Notes: generated by a model not told the origin, from the sequence alone. A stretch of DNA of 64,000 bases from Phycisphaerales bacterium (GCA_016710275.1 JADJXS010000001.1:496001-560000), one strand, 5' to 3'; shown: positions 8,072-18,889, numbered from the stretch's first letter. Made by a program: numbers and translations.

Positions 8072-10024
8072 ATGCCGGTGAGCACGCCGAAGAAGCCGCG
8101 AAGCCGCGGGGTTGAGCCGACGTTGTTTGCGAAGGAGACGGGGGGCGCGCCCGAGGTGAAGGGCGCAGCGCCGGCGGTGGCCGATGGGGCGGTTGCCGCG
8201 GCGGGGAAGGCTGCGGCGGCGCGCGGGGGGCGCGCGCGGGTCAGCGCGGAGTCGATGGCGGGGCGGCAGCGCGAGATTTCGGTATCGGAGTTTTTTGCGA
8301 AGAACCGGCATCTGCTGGGGTTCGACAACAAGCGCAAGGCGCTGCTGACGACGGTGAAGGAGGCGGTGGACAATTCGCTGGATGCCTGCGAGGAAGCGGG
8401 GATTCTGCCGGATATTTTCGTGGAGATCGTGCAGCGTGGGGAGGATCGGTTCCGGGTGACGGTTCGGGACAACGGGCCGGGGATCGTCAAGGCGCAGATT
8501 CCGAACGTGTTCGGCAAGCTGCTCTACGGCTCGAAGTTTCACAGGCTCAAGATGTCGCGCGGGCAACAGGGGATCGGCATTTCGGCGGCGGGGATGTACG
8601 GGCTGCTGACGACGGGCAAGCCGGTGAAGATCAACTCGCGGACGGGGGCGGGGCGCGAGGCGCATCACTTCGAGCTGCAGATTGATACGGCCCGCAATCG
8701 GCCGGAGATCATCAAGGATGAGCCGATCGAGGTGGAGTGGGAACACGGGACGGAGGTGAGCATCGAGCTGGCGGCGACCTATGCGCGCGGCCGGCAGAGC
8801 GTGGATGAGTACCTGGAGCAGACGGCGATCGCCAACCCGCATGCGCAGATTCGCTATCGGCTGGCGCTGGGGGGATCGGCCGAGGGGGTGACGGAGCAGC
8901 TTTTTCCGCGGGGGAGTGAGGAGCTGCCGCGCGAGACGCGGGAGATTCAGCCGCACCCGCACGGGATTGAACTGGGCGTGCTGATGAAGATGGCGAAGGA
9001 GAGCGGCCCGGCGCGGCGGGGTGAGGTCAAGCCGACGGCGTCGCTGACGGGGTTTCTGCAACATTCGTTTTCGCGGGTGACGGGGACGGTGGCGGCGAAC
9101 ATCTGCGAGGCGGCGAAGCTGTCGGCGCGGGCGAAGGCGGCGGAGCTATCGGCGGGAGAGCTGGAGCGACTGTATGGGGCGATGCAGTCGGTGAAGATCA
9201 TGGCGCCGCCGACGGACTGCCTGTCGCCGATCGGGGTGCGGGCGCTGCTGGCGGGGCTGCTGAAGGAGGTGAAGGCGGAGTTTTACACGGCGACGACGCG
9301 CGATCCGGCGGTGTATCGGGGGAATCCGTTTCTGATTGAGGTGGGGATTGCGTATGGCGGGGCGCTGGCGGGGGATGAGGCAGCGCGGGTGATCCGCTTC
9401 GCGAATCGGGTGCCGCTGCTGTATCAGCAGTCGGCGTGTGCGTCGTTCAAGAGCGTGCTGGACGTGGACTGGCGGAATTACGGGTTGTCGCAGCCGGGCA
9501 GTTCGGCGCCGGTGGGGCCGTTGATCGTGATGATTCACATGGCGAGCGTGTGGGTGCCGTTCACGAGCGAGAGCAAGGAGGCGATTGCGGACTATGACGA
9601 GATCCGCAAGGAGATGAAGCTGGCGATTCAGGAGTGCGGGCGGAAACTGGCGTCGTATGTGCGGCGGCGGCGGAAGCAGCAGTTGGAGGGGGAGCGGCGG
9701 AGCATCTTTGAACGGTACATCCGGGATGTCGCCCAGGCGCTCGGGTCGCTGGCGGGAGTGGATGAGAAACGGCTGGCGGGTGAGCTGCAGGAGATTGCGC
9801 GGGAGCGGACGGCGGAGGCGGACGTGGAGCTGGATGAGGATGGGAAGCCGATTGCGGCGGCGGAGGCGCCGGAGGTTGCGACGGATGAGACGGTCGTGAT
9901 CGTGGAGGCGAACCTGGCGGGGGATGAGGGGGTGAGGGGGGCGGGTGATGAGTCGCGGACGGAGTTGTTCGAGGAGGCGGGGGAGGTGGGGCGGAAGCGC
10001 GGGGCGCGTCGAAGGGGGAAGTGA
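8072..10024 (+). CDS. top6B: DNA topoisomerase VI subunit B
   Basis: A 650-aa protein matching the ATP-binding B subunit of type IIB topoisomerase. GHKL ATPase motifs are intact: EAVDNSLDACEEAG (N box), VRDNGPGI (G1), RGQQGIGISAAGMYG (G2) and HGTEV. The middle transducer-type region includes GNPFLIEVGIAYGG and NRVPLLYQQ, and the acidic C-terminal tail looks disordered. In archaea this subunit works with the Spo11-like A subunit (Top6A) to pass one duplex through another. No Top6A gene is adjacent: downstream come a hairpin array and convergent dnaK. Topoisomerase VI is scattered in bacteria, so transfer from archaea is a likely origin (known pattern, inferred here). The start ATG at 8072 follows GGAAGGGATCGAAG, a plausible ribosome site. 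Confidence 0.95.
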   Translation: MPVSTPKKPRSRGVEPTLFAKETGGAPEVKGAAPAVADGAVAAAGKAAAARGGRARVSAESMAGRQREISVSEFFAKNRHLLGFDNKRKALLTTVKEAVDNSLDACEEAGILPDIFVEIVQRGEDRFRVTVRDNGPGIVKAQIPNVFGKLLYGSKFHRLKMSRGQQGIGISAAGMYGLLTTGKPVKINSRTGAGREAHHFELQIDTARNRPEIIKDEPIEVEWEHGTEVSIELAATYARGRQSVDEYLEQTAIANPHAQIRYRLALGGSAEGVTEQLFPRGSEELPRETREIQPHPHGIELGVLMKMAKESGPARRGEVKPTASLTGFLQHSFSRVTGTVAANICEAAKLSARAKAAELSAGELERLYGAMQSVKIMAPPTDCLSPIGVRALLAGLLKEVKAEFYTATTRDPAVYRGNPFLIEVGIAYGGALAGDEAARVIRFANRVPLLYQQSACASFKSVLDVDWRNYGLSQPGSSAPVGPLIVMIHMASVWVPFTSESKEAIADYDEIRKEMKLAIQECGRKLASYVRRRRKQQLEGERRSIFERYIRDVAQALGSLAGVDEKRLAGELQEIARERTAEADVELDEDGKPIAAAEAPEVATDETVVIVEANLAGDEGVRGAGDESRTELFEEAGEVGRKRGARRRGK

Positions 10025-10047
10025 ACAGGCGGGTTCTTTGGTGAAGA

Positions 10048-10195
10048 GCATGCTTACGCTGAGTACAGCGAAAGCGGGGCGCGCGGCACCTGGTGGAAAG
10101 GGGGGGAATTTGGGTCCAGGGCCTGAAGGCCCTGGCAACGATCGTGCGCCCTGCGGGCGAAGAGCATGCTTACGCTGAGTACAGCGAAAGCATGC
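10048..10195 (+). repeat. Hairpin array: truncated A, D, CGCCC hairpin, A
   Basis: A module A cut off in its right arm lies at 10048-10075. Module D (CCAGGGCC/GGCCCTGG, loop TGAA) is at 10116-10135, followed by CAACGATCGTG and a small CGCCC-TGC-GGGCG hairpin (10147-10159). A complete A with tail CCACCCGGC is at 10164-10195. A GGCGCC palindrome pair near 10239-10258 sits just past the dnaK stop. The array separates convergent top6B and dnaK. Confidence 0.85.
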
Positions 10196-10262
10196 CACCC
10201 GGCATGGCACCCAATGCAAGTCATGGCGCCCAATGCAAGGCGCCTGACACGGCGCCTGGCGG

Positions 10263-12230
<1,968 letters not shown>

Positions 12231-12883
12231 TGGAACACGGTCCTTTCCGGATGGCTGCGGCGGCGAACAGCCCGCCGCGCCCGCCGTTTCGCGGGTGCGC
12301 ATCCGGGGGCTTTCTCTGCAATCCGGGTTCCAAACGCCACTTGAACGTAATCGGTTATTTTTGATGGTGTTATGGCTGTTTGGCGGATCGTGGGCAGGGG
12401 GCGGTCCCTGCCCAGTCGTCATCCGTCCTGCCGAAACGGCAGGGTCGTCCGCCCTGCCGGGCGGGGGATAAAGAAAAAAGGGGGGGTGGCGGGAGCTCCG
12501 GGGGCTGAAGCCCCTGGCAACGATCGTTGGCCCTACGGGCCGGGGAAAGGGGATGCGGGGTGGGGGCCGGGGTAAGGGGGTGCGGGGTGGGGGAGATTGG
12601 GGGGTTGGGTCTCTACTCAATGGGGTGGGCTGCGGGTATGATCGCGGGTCTTTCGATTTCTGAGGCGCCGACAGGGGTCTGCGTTTGAGGGCGCGGCTGC
12701 GGGCGAGAGAGCGTGCCGACGCAAAGCCGTCGGCATGGCATCCGACGGGCAATGGGCGAAGAGCATGCTTACGCGGAGTACCGCGAAAGCATGCCACCCT
12801 GGGATCGTCAAGACATGCCGACGCAAAGCCGTCGGCATGGCACACGACGAGAGGTGGTTTCGGGCGATCGTGTTGTCGTGGGT
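12231..12883 (+). repeat. Hairpin-rich divergent region between dnaK and secG
   Basis: A D-type hairpin with a changed stem (CCGGGGGC/GCCCCTGG, loop TGAA kept) is at 12498-12517, followed by AACGATCGTTGGCCC. Module B (first base pair altered, CGTGCC) is at 12712-12737, a complete A with inner stem CGCGG/CCGCG at 12763-12794, and a complete B at 12814-12839. Bases 12231-12480 hold the dnaK leader, where I see no recognisable promoter or operator. Confidence 0.8.
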
Positions 12884-12967
12884 TGCGGCGGTAGGGTTGT
12901 ACTGAGTTGCGGCGGTAGAGTTGTACTGAGTTGCGGTGGTAGAGTTGTTCTGAGTTACGGCGGAAGG
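12884..12967 (+). repeat. 24-bp tandem repeat upstream of secG
   Basis: Copies begin at 12884, 12908, 12932 and 12956, each starting TGCGGCGGTAGRGTTGTACT or a close variant; the fourth is partial and runs into GGAAGGA, the ribosome site of secG. Direct repeats at exactly this place may affect secG expression, or may simply be slippage products. Confidence 0.85.
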
Positions 12968-12975
12968 ATTGGCTC

Positions 12976-13584
12976 ATGATTCTCGGCAGCGTAAGCTACG
13001 CCCTGCACATCATCCTCGGCTTCGTCTTCGCGATGTTCTGCCTGCTGCTGATGCTCGTCATCCTGCTGCAGCGCGGCAAGGGGGTCGGGCTGGCCGGGGC
13101 GTTCGGCTCCGGCGGGGCTGCCGGCGGAGCGTTCGGGGCGAAGACCGGCGACGTGCTGACGTGGGTCACGATTGTCGGCGCCGGCGTCTTCCTGCTGTTC
13201 GGAATTTCACTGAATTATGTCTTTGTGCCGATGGGCACGCCGCCGGTGCAGCCCGCGATCACGGTGCCGGGCGGGGCGCCGGCGGGTGTGCCCGATGCGC
13301 CGCCGGCCAGCACGATGTTTCGGATTGATCCGAATACGGGCGAGATTCTGGAAACGCGGCCGGGGGGCTCGATTCCGCTGCCGCCGACACCGCCTCCGAC
13401 GCCCGCCCCTGCACCTGAGGGCGCGACGCCGACACCGGCCGCCCCTGGTGCGGGTGATGCACCGGTGACGCCGGCGGGTTCGGAATCGCCGGCTTCTGGC
13501 GCGAGCGACGACGCTGCTCCGGCTGCGGCTCCCACGGATCCGCCGCCGACGCCTGCTGAGCCTCCGGCCACTCCGGAGCGTTGA
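12976..13584 (+). CDS. secG: Preprotein translocase subunit SecG with Pro-rich tail
   Basis: The first ~75 residues are a typical SecG: one membrane helix (ALHIILGFVFAMFCLLLMLVI), the conserved LLQRGKGVGLAGAFG loop and GGAAGGAFGAKTGDVLTWVT, then a second helix ending near LNYVFVP. SecG assists SecYE during protein export. The remaining ~125 residues are a Pro/Ala/Thr-rich tail, much longer than in ordinary SecG proteins (usually 70-110 aa in all); it looks disordered. Start ATG at 12976 follows GGAAGG at good spacing. ruvB follows 55 bp downstream in the same direction and may be co-transcribed. Confidence 0.92.
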   Translation: MILGSVSYALHIILGFVFAMFCLLLMLVILLQRGKGVGLAGAFGSGGAAGGAFGAKTGDVLTWVTIVGAGVFLLFGISLNYVFVPMGTPPVQPAITVPGGAPAGVPDAPPASTMFRIDPNTGEILETRPGGSIPLPPTPPPTPAPAPEGATPTPAAPGAGDAPVTPAGSESPASGASDDAAPAAAPTDPPPTPAEPPATPER

Positions 13585-13639
13585 CGGGCGGTTGCGGGGG
13601 GCTTTCGCTCGGGCGAACAAAAGCCGACAATGGCGGGCC

Positions 13640-14668
13640 ATGGCCATTGACCGCGTCTTTTCGCAGCCCGTTCCCGATGAAGACGGCTTCATGCTGTCGC
13701 TGCGGCCGCGTTCGCTTGACGAATATGTCGGGCAACCGGCGCTGCGCGAGCAGTTGCTCATTTCGCTGGAGGCGGCCCGGCAGCGACGCGAGCCGCTGGA
13801 TCACCTGTTGCTGGACGGCCCGCCCGGCCTCGGCAAGACCACGCTGGCGCACATCATCGCCCACGAAATGAAGGCCACTATCCGCGTGACGAGCGGGCCG
13901 GCGGTCGCCCGGCAGGGCGACGTGATGGCGCTGCTGACGCAGATGGAGACCGGGGACATCCTGTTCATTGACGAGATTCACCGGCTCAGCCCGGTCGTCG
14001 AGGAATTTCTCTATCCGGCGATTGAGGATTTCCGGGTGGACTTCACGCCGGAGAGCGGCATCGGGGGCCGCACGGTCAACTTTTCGCTGCCGCGCTTCAC
14101 GCTGATCGGCGCGACGACGCGGGCGGGGATGCTTTCGGCGCCGCTGCGCGGGCGGTTCGGGCAGGTGCTGCATCTGCGTTATTACCCGGCCGAGGAGCTG
14201 GTGGTGATTGCGGAGCGGTCGGCGGCGCGGCTGCGGGTGACTGCGGAGGGGGAGGCATTGCAGCGGCTGGCGCAGCGGTCGCGCGGGACGCCGCGGATTG
14301 TGAACCGGCTGCTGCGGCGGGTGCGGGATTATGCGCAGGTGCGCGGGGATGGTCGGCTGACGGCGCCGATTGTGGATGCGGCGCTGGACATTTTGCAGAT
14401 TGACGCATTGGGGCTGGACGTGCTGGATCGCGAGTATCTGCACGTGCTGATCCGGCATTATGACGGCGGGCCGGCGGGGATCGAGGCCATCGCGGCGGCG
14501 ATGGGCCACGAGCGCGACACGCTGGAGGATGTGGTCGAGCCGTTTCTGTTGCAGCGGAATTTTGTGGTGCGGACGCCGCGCGGGCGGGTGGTGCGGCCGG
14601 ATGCGTATGCGCATCTGGGGATTGCGGCGCCGGCGGCGCCGGGGGCGCCGGGGTTGTTTGAGTCGTGA
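13640..14668 (+). CDS. ruvB: Holliday junction branch-migration helicase RuvB
   Basis: A 342-aa AAA+ ATPase. Visible motifs: RPRSLDEYVGQ near the start, Walker A DGPPGLGKTTLAHIIA, the conserved TSGPA, Walker B DILFIDEIHRL, the sensor GATTRAGMLSAPLRGRFG with arginine finger, and the C-terminal winged helix (DALGLDVLDREYL, GIEAIAAAMG, EPFLLQ). RuvB drives branch migration of Holliday junctions with RuvA and RuvC; neither is adjacent. The ATG at 13640 (MAIDRV) is preferred to upstream in-frame starts because it fits the family length, though the ribosome site is weak. A short Ala/Pro tail ends the protein. The hairpin-repeat cluster starts about 10 bp after the stop. Confidence 0.97.
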   Translation: MAIDRVFSQPVPDEDGFMLSLRPRSLDEYVGQPALREQLLISLEAARQRREPLDHLLLDGPPGLGKTTLAHIIAHEMKATIRVTSGPAVARQGDVMALLTQMETGDILFIDEIHRLSPVVEEFLYPAIEDFRVDFTPESGIGGRTVNFSLPRFTLIGATTRAGMLSAPLRGRFGQVLHLRYYPAEELVVIAERSAARLRVTAEGEALQRLAQRSRGTPRIVNRLLRRVRDYAQVRGDGRLTAPIVDAALDILQIDALGLDVLDREYLHVLIRHYDGGPAGIEAIAAAMGHERDTLEDVVEPFLLQRNFVVRTPRGRVVRPDAYAHLGIAAPAAPGAPGLFES

Positions 14669-14677
14669 TTGGTGCGA

Positions 14678-15417
14678 GGGGGGATGGTGCGTTCGGGCCG
14701 TGTGCGCGGCGCGGGTGATCGGGGGTTGCCCGGGACGTGTGGCATCGGGCTTCTGCCCGATGGACTGCATCGTCCGGAAGCGCGGTGCCGCGACGCGCTG
14801 CATGCCTACGCGGAGTACCGCGAAGGCATGCCACCCGAGATGCCACCCGACCCACCCGCCGAGGGGGGATGGTGCGTTCGGGCCGGGTGCGCGGCGCGTG
14901 CGATCGAGGGGTGTCCGTGAGGTGTGGCATCGGGCTTCCGCCCGATGCACTGCACCGCCCGGAAGGGCGGTGCCACGATGTGCTGCATGCCTACGCGGAG
15001 TACCGCGAAGGCATGCCACCCGAAATGCCACCCGAGATGCCACCCGAGATGCCACCCGAAGTGCCAACCGAGATGCCAACCGAAATGCCAACCGAGATGC
15101 CAACCGACCCACCCGCCGAGGGGGGATGGAGCGTTCGGGCCGGGTGCGCGGCGCGTGTGATCGGGGGTTGTCCGTGAGGTGTGGCATCGGGCTTCCGCCC
15201 GATGCACTGCACCGCCCGGAAGGGCGGTGCCACGATGTGCTGCATGCCTACGCGGAGTACCGCGAAGGCATGCCACCCGAAATGCCACCCGAGATGCCAC
15301 CCGAGATGCCACCCGAGATGCCACCCGAAATGCCACCCGAAATGCCACCCGAGATGCCACCCGACGATTCTCTGGTGATGGGGGTGAAGAGCATGCCGAC
15401 GCAAAGCCGTCGGCATG
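14678..15417 (+). repeat. Three tandem compound hairpin units with expanded tails
   Basis: Three copies of a compound unit begin at 14678, 14861 and 15118, each with GAGGGGGGATGG. Each contains C1, C2 and an A variant (outer stem GCATGCCT/AGGCATGC, inner CGCGG/CCGCG; first A at 14800-14831). Each then ends in a variable run of the 12-mer ATGCCACCCGAR: two copies in unit 1, about nine in unit 2 (some changed to CCAACC), about eight in unit 3. A module B at 15392-15417 closes the array. Nothing coding is evident between ruvB and the flagellin gene. Confidence 0.9.
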
Positions 15418-15423
15418 GCACCC

Positions 15424-15540
15424 AACGCGGGGGATGGAACGCGGCGCGGGGGATGGAACGCGGCGCGGGGGATGGAACTCGACGCGGGGGATGGAACGCG
15501 GCGTGGGGGATGGAACGCGGCGCGGGGGATGGGACCGGGT
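15424..15540 (+). repeat. 19-bp tandem repeat
   Basis: Six copies of a G-rich unit containing GGGGGATGGAAC recur every 19 bases (the GATGGAAC core falls at 15433, 15452, 15471, 15490 and 15509; a changed sixth copy at 15528). It directly follows a module B hairpin. No coding role is apparent. Confidence 0.85.
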
Positions 15541-15676
15541 GGGGTTCGGATGAAACGGACAGCCGCCGGCCCGCCCCCCCGGTCGGGCCGACGGCATGAA
15601 TTAGAACGGCTTCGAAACTGGTCCGCTGCCTTGCCGTGCGCCACTGTTCTTGAGCAGTACAACTCTTGCATTCTCG

Positions 15677-15696
15677 CCACTGCTTAAGAGCAGTGG
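15677..15696 (+). repeat. Hairpin F (CCACTGCT/AGCAGTGG, loop TAAG)
   Basis: A perfect 8-bp stem with loop TAAG, followed directly by CACACG, so the 3' arm reads GTGGCAC like the tails of other modules. A broken copy (CCACTGTTCTTGAGCAGT) lies just upstream near 15640. Related hairpins form the tandem array at 27194-27400. It lies ~115 bp past the flagellin stop codon (flagellin is on the minus strand). Confidence 0.7.
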
Positions 15697-15812
15697 CACA
15701 CGCTACAGCATTTCTGAGTCCGCAATAGACCCGTTGCGGTGTTGGCCGGATTGGATCAGAGCCGGCGCGGCGCGGGCCGGATTCGACCCGCGCCGCCGCC
15801 GGATGATGGTGT

Positions 15813-17210
15813 TTACCGCAGCAGCGAGAGCACCTGCGAGCTCTGCTGATTCGCCAGGCCCAGCAGCGAGATCGCCGACTGGAGCAGGACGTTCTGGCGG
15901 TTGAGGTTGGCGGTCTCGGTGGCGTAGTCCACGTCGCCGATCACGCCGCGGGCCGTTTCGAGGCCCTTCTTGGTAGCGCCCAGCGAGTTGATCGCCGTCT
16001 GCACCTGGAACTTCTGGAATCCGCCGACGCGGCCCTGCACCTTGGCGACCTGGCCGATGGCCTCGGTCGCGATGGCCGCGGCCTGGCTGGGGTTCTGCAG
16101 CACGCTGTTGGCGCCGCCGCTCTTGAGGGAGGCGAGGTAGCCGGTTCCCGCGGAGCCGAGCGCTGCACTGAACAGCCCGTCAAGGCCGACGGTGATGCGC
16201 GTGGAGGAATCGGTGCCGAGCTGGAATGTCGCTCCGCCGTCCCCGATGGTGAAGGACGAGCTTCCGCCGGCGGTGGTGCCGAAGGCCGAGGACAGGTTGA
16301 ACGACACGTTGGTGCCGCCGGAGATGTAGTTGACGTTGAGGCCGTCGACGGCGGCGGCCTGGCCGTTGATCGAGACGCCGGCATCGACGCCGCGGTCCTC
16401 GGAGTTGGTGTAGTTCGTGGTGTCTCCGGAGATCACGCTGACGCGGACGAAGGCGCCGGAGCCGTAGGCCTGGCTGGAGAGGACCAGCCCGCTGCTGGAG
16501 GCGACGGCGGTGACGCCGGTCTGGGCGGTGGCGTCGTTGATCTGGGCGGCGACGGCCGACAGGTTTGCGCCGGCCTCGATGTTGATGACCGCGGTGCCGA
16601 GTTTGCCGCTGACCGACACCGAGGTGTTGGACGCGGCCGAGGTCGTGGCGTAGTTGTTGATCTGGGCCTGTTCGGCGGCGGAGGTGACCGCGACATTGAG
16701 CGACGAGCTGGTCGAGGAAGAGTCGCGGTTGTAGACCTTCACGTCGGTGATGTTCGACGAATTCACGCCGCTGACGCTGACGCCCTGCGAGCCGTCGAGC
16801 AGGCGCTTGCCGTTGAACGAGGTTGTGCGAATGATGCGGTCGATCGACGAGATGGCGTTGTCGATCTGGGACTGGTTGGCGGCCAGCTCGTCGGCGGAGA
16901 GGCCGGCGGAATTCGCCGAGGCCTGCGCGAGCGACTGGATTTCCTTGAGGAGGCCGGAGACCTGGCCGAGCGCGTTGTCCGCGACGCCCAGGATCGCATC
17001 GGTTCGCTGATTGGAGGAGAGGGCGGCGTCGACGGAGGTGAGTTCGGTCTCGAGGCTCTTGAGGGCGATCAGCCCGGCGGGGTCGTCCGCGCCGCGGTTG
17101 ATCTTCGAGCCTGTGGACAGGCGTGTGAGTGCCTGGCTCTGATCCGCCGAGGTCCGATTCAGAATGTTCAGCAGGTTGAGTGTGTTGCCGTTGTTGACTG
17201 TCAATGCCAC
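15813..17210 (-). CDS. fliC: Flagellin
   Basis: A 465-aa flagellin with both conserved helical ends. The N-terminus carries LNILNRTSADQSQALTRLST, then SKINRGADDPAGLIALKSLE and NQRTDAILGVADNALGQV (D0/D1). The C-terminus carries TEAIGQVAKVQGRVGGFQKF, then ARGVIGDVDYATETANLNRQ and ends AISLLGLANQQSSQVLSLLR. The middle (~150-380) is Ser/Thr/Ala-rich and variable, as expected for the exposed domains. The start is GTG at 17210 with GGGAGAA upstream. It builds the flagellar filament after export by the flagellar type III system. It stands alone; no other flagellar gene is in the window. A candidate sigma-28 promoter lies upstream. Confidence 0.97.
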   Translation of the reverse strand: MALTVNNGNTLNLLNILNRTSADQSQALTRLSTGSKINRGADDPAGLIALKSLETELTSVDAALSSNQRTDAILGVADNALGQVSGLLKEIQSLAQASANSAGLSADELAANQSQIDNAISSIDRIIRTTSFNGKRLLDGSQGVSVSGVNSSNITDVKVYNRDSSSTSSSLNVAVTSAAEQAQINNYATTSAASNTSVSVSGKLGTAVINIEAGANLSAVAAQINDATAQTGVTAVASSSGLVLSSQAYGSGAFVRVSVISGDTTNYTNSEDRGVDAGVSINGQAAAVDGLNVNYISGGTNVSFNLSSAFGTTAGGSSSFTIGDGGATFQLGTDSSTRITVGLDGLFSAALGSAGTGYLASLKSGGANSVLQNPSQAAAIATEAIGQVAKVQGRVGGFQKFQVQTAINSLGATKKGLETARGVIGDVDYATETANLNRQNVLLQSAISLLGLANQQSSQVLSLLR

Positions 17211-17283
17211 TGGATGTTCTCCCGGTTGCAGGTCCTACGGTCCCAACTGGTGAGAACTCTGCGAAACGGGAATTGGCGGCGGC

Positions 17284-17312
17284 AAATCGGCGGCGGGTCG
17301 GAACCGGTTTTT
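17284..17312 (-). promoter_or_regulatory. Candidate sigma-28 (FliA) promoter for flagellin
   Basis: On the minus strand, AAAA and GCCGATTT are separated by 16 bases, close to the FliA consensus TAAA-N15-GCCGATAA. The site ends about 75 bases before the GTG start of the flagellin gene. This rests on sequence likeness only; GCCG is common in such G+C-rich DNA. Confidence 0.4.
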
Positions 17313-17406
17313 TCTGTGACGGATTTTTCGAGCGGCGCGGGGGTCCGGCAATGCAGGCCGCTGCGGTGGGCGGGTTGTGCCGTGATCGGACGCGCCGCGG
17401 CCGCGC

Positions 17407-18813
17407 TCAGCCGCCGGTCTCGGGCGTTCGCTCGTCGCGTTCGAGGCGGATGAAAGCGATCAAGGCCCAGACGCCCAGCCCGATCGCGGGGAGCAGGCTC
17501 CACCAGCCCATCAGCCCCAGCAGCGTCCAGGCGACGAAGGGCATCATCACGCCGCGGACGCCGGTGAGTGCGACGTGAATTCCCATGTACATCTCCGCCT
17601 TGTGGCCGGAGGAGAAGTGCAGGTGTCCGAGATTCCACGCGATGGAACCGCCGCCCTGCCCCAGCCCGGCGCCGATGCGGGCGAGGACCAATAGTCCGAT
17701 ACCGGCTGCCAGGGAGGTGAAGCCGGGGTGCTCGACCACGGCGACCCACGAGCTGACGCGCCAGTCGAGGCTGCGCCAGGCGTCGCTGGTCACGAGCGAC
17801 TGACAGGATGAGCCGGCGCACAGCAGGACCGCGGCGGCGGTGACGGCGAAGGTCACCAGCCACATGGCGCTGTTGACGACGCGGAAGCGCAGCACGCCGA
17901 CGCGATCGAAGTAGTGTGCGAAGGGGGTGATCGACACGAGCGTGATGAGCCGCGGAATCACGTCGAGCATGAGGTTGGCGGTGAAGTAGCCGAAGCCGAG
18001 CTTCGTCGAGATGAACAGGATGACGAGCGGATCGAGAAAGAAGGCCGCCGATCCGAGCAGGTACTGCGCTGAGCAGTAGCGCGCGAAGCGCCGATCGGTC
18101 CGCAGGATGGCCCAGGCTTCGCGCAGCGCGGCGCGCATGCCCGTGGAGGGAGGCTCGTCAGAGGTTGCGGCCGGCGCAGCGTCGGCGGCCGGGACGGGGC
18201 TGCGGCGCAGGGGGAGCAGCGAGAGTGCGCCGACGAGGGCGGTCATCGGATAGACAAAGCGGTAGAAATCCGCGGAGGCGTCGAAGAGGAGGGCCGCGGA
18301 GGCGGCGGCCAGCAGTCCCATGAAGAAGCGCAGGGTCTGGAGGCGGCCGGCGATGCGGGCGCGGTGGGATTGCGGGTAGTGCATCTGCCAGAGCGTGGTG
18401 CGGATGGTGACCAGTCCGGCGACAAAGACGCGGCAGAGGGCCATCTGCGCGGCGAATATCCAGCCGGCCCACGCGCCGGCGTCCGCGGGGGTGACGGCGA
18501 TGGAGGCGAGCAGGACGCAGGCCAGGGCGGCATAGAGCACGAAGGTCGGCAGCCGCGGCCGACCGCGCGACCAGGCGCTGAGCAGCAGGGCGAGGATGTT
18601 GGCGACCATCGGCGTGGCGTAGACGACGCTGGTGAGCAGCGGCGTGGCTCCGAAGGTTTTGATTGCGACGATGTTGGCGGTGTTGCCCTCGACGATGCCG
18701 GCGAAGATGCCCCATCCCACGAGGTGGCGGAATTCGGGGACGTAGTGGGCGCGGACCCCGGCGGGGAGGTCGTCGCGTCGGAGGAAGGCCAACGGAGAGA
18801 AGGAGCCGCGCAT
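17407..18813 (-). CDS. MFS-type transporter, 468 aa
   Basis: About 12 hydrophobic segments in two halves separated by a hydrophilic loop near residues 205-230 (PAADAAPAATSDEPP), as in the major facilitator superfamily. Visible motifs include GNTANIVAIKTFGATPLLTS in the first half and RIGAGLGQGGGSIAWNLGHL in the second. The substrate cannot be predicted; the protein resembles MFS members of unknown function often annotated in Planctomycetes. ATG start at 18813. It lies 196 bp upstream of flagellin on the same strand, and a hairpin with 12-bp repeats separates it from htpX. Confidence 0.75.
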   Translation of the reverse strand: MRGSFSPLAFLRRDDLPAGVRAHYVPEFRHLVGWGIFAGIVEGNTANIVAIKTFGATPLLTSVVYATPMVANILALLLSAWSRGRPRLPTFVLYAALACVLLASIAVTPADAGAWAGWIFAAQMALCRVFVAGLVTIRTTLWQMHYPQSHRARIAGRLQTLRFFMGLLAAASAALLFDASADFYRFVYPMTALVGALSLLPLRRSPVPAADAAPAATSDEPPSTGMRAALREAWAILRTDRRFARYCSAQYLLGSAAFFLDPLVILFISTKLGFGYFTANLMLDVIPRLITLVSITPFAHYFDRVGVLRFRVVNSAMWLVTFAVTAAAVLLCAGSSCQSLVTSDAWRSLDWRVSSWVAVVEHPGFTSLAAGIGLLVLARIGAGLGQGGGSIAWNLGHLHFSSGHKAEMYMGIHVALTGVRGVMMPFVAWTLLGLMGWWSLLPAIGLGVWALIAFIRLERDERTPETGG

Positions 18814-18889
18814 CGGTCGCCAGCGGTAAAACGGGGATTGTAGCGGGGGTTGTGTGGGGGGGCGGCGCCACGACGCGTTGCATGCTTAC

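Noticed and set aside
10116..10195. Hairpin modules as ordinary rho-independent terminators
   Set aside because: None is followed by a T-run, several lie between divergent genes, and orientation is constant regardless of gene direction.
14832..15373. CRISPR array
   Set aside because: Repeats are contiguous 12-mers without unique spacers, and no cas gene is in the window.
14660..15600. Long open frames on both strands rich in HPRCHP or GWHLGWHF repeats
   Set aside because: They are translations of the 12-bp tail repeats and hairpins, which are open in several frames at once; no gene-like features.
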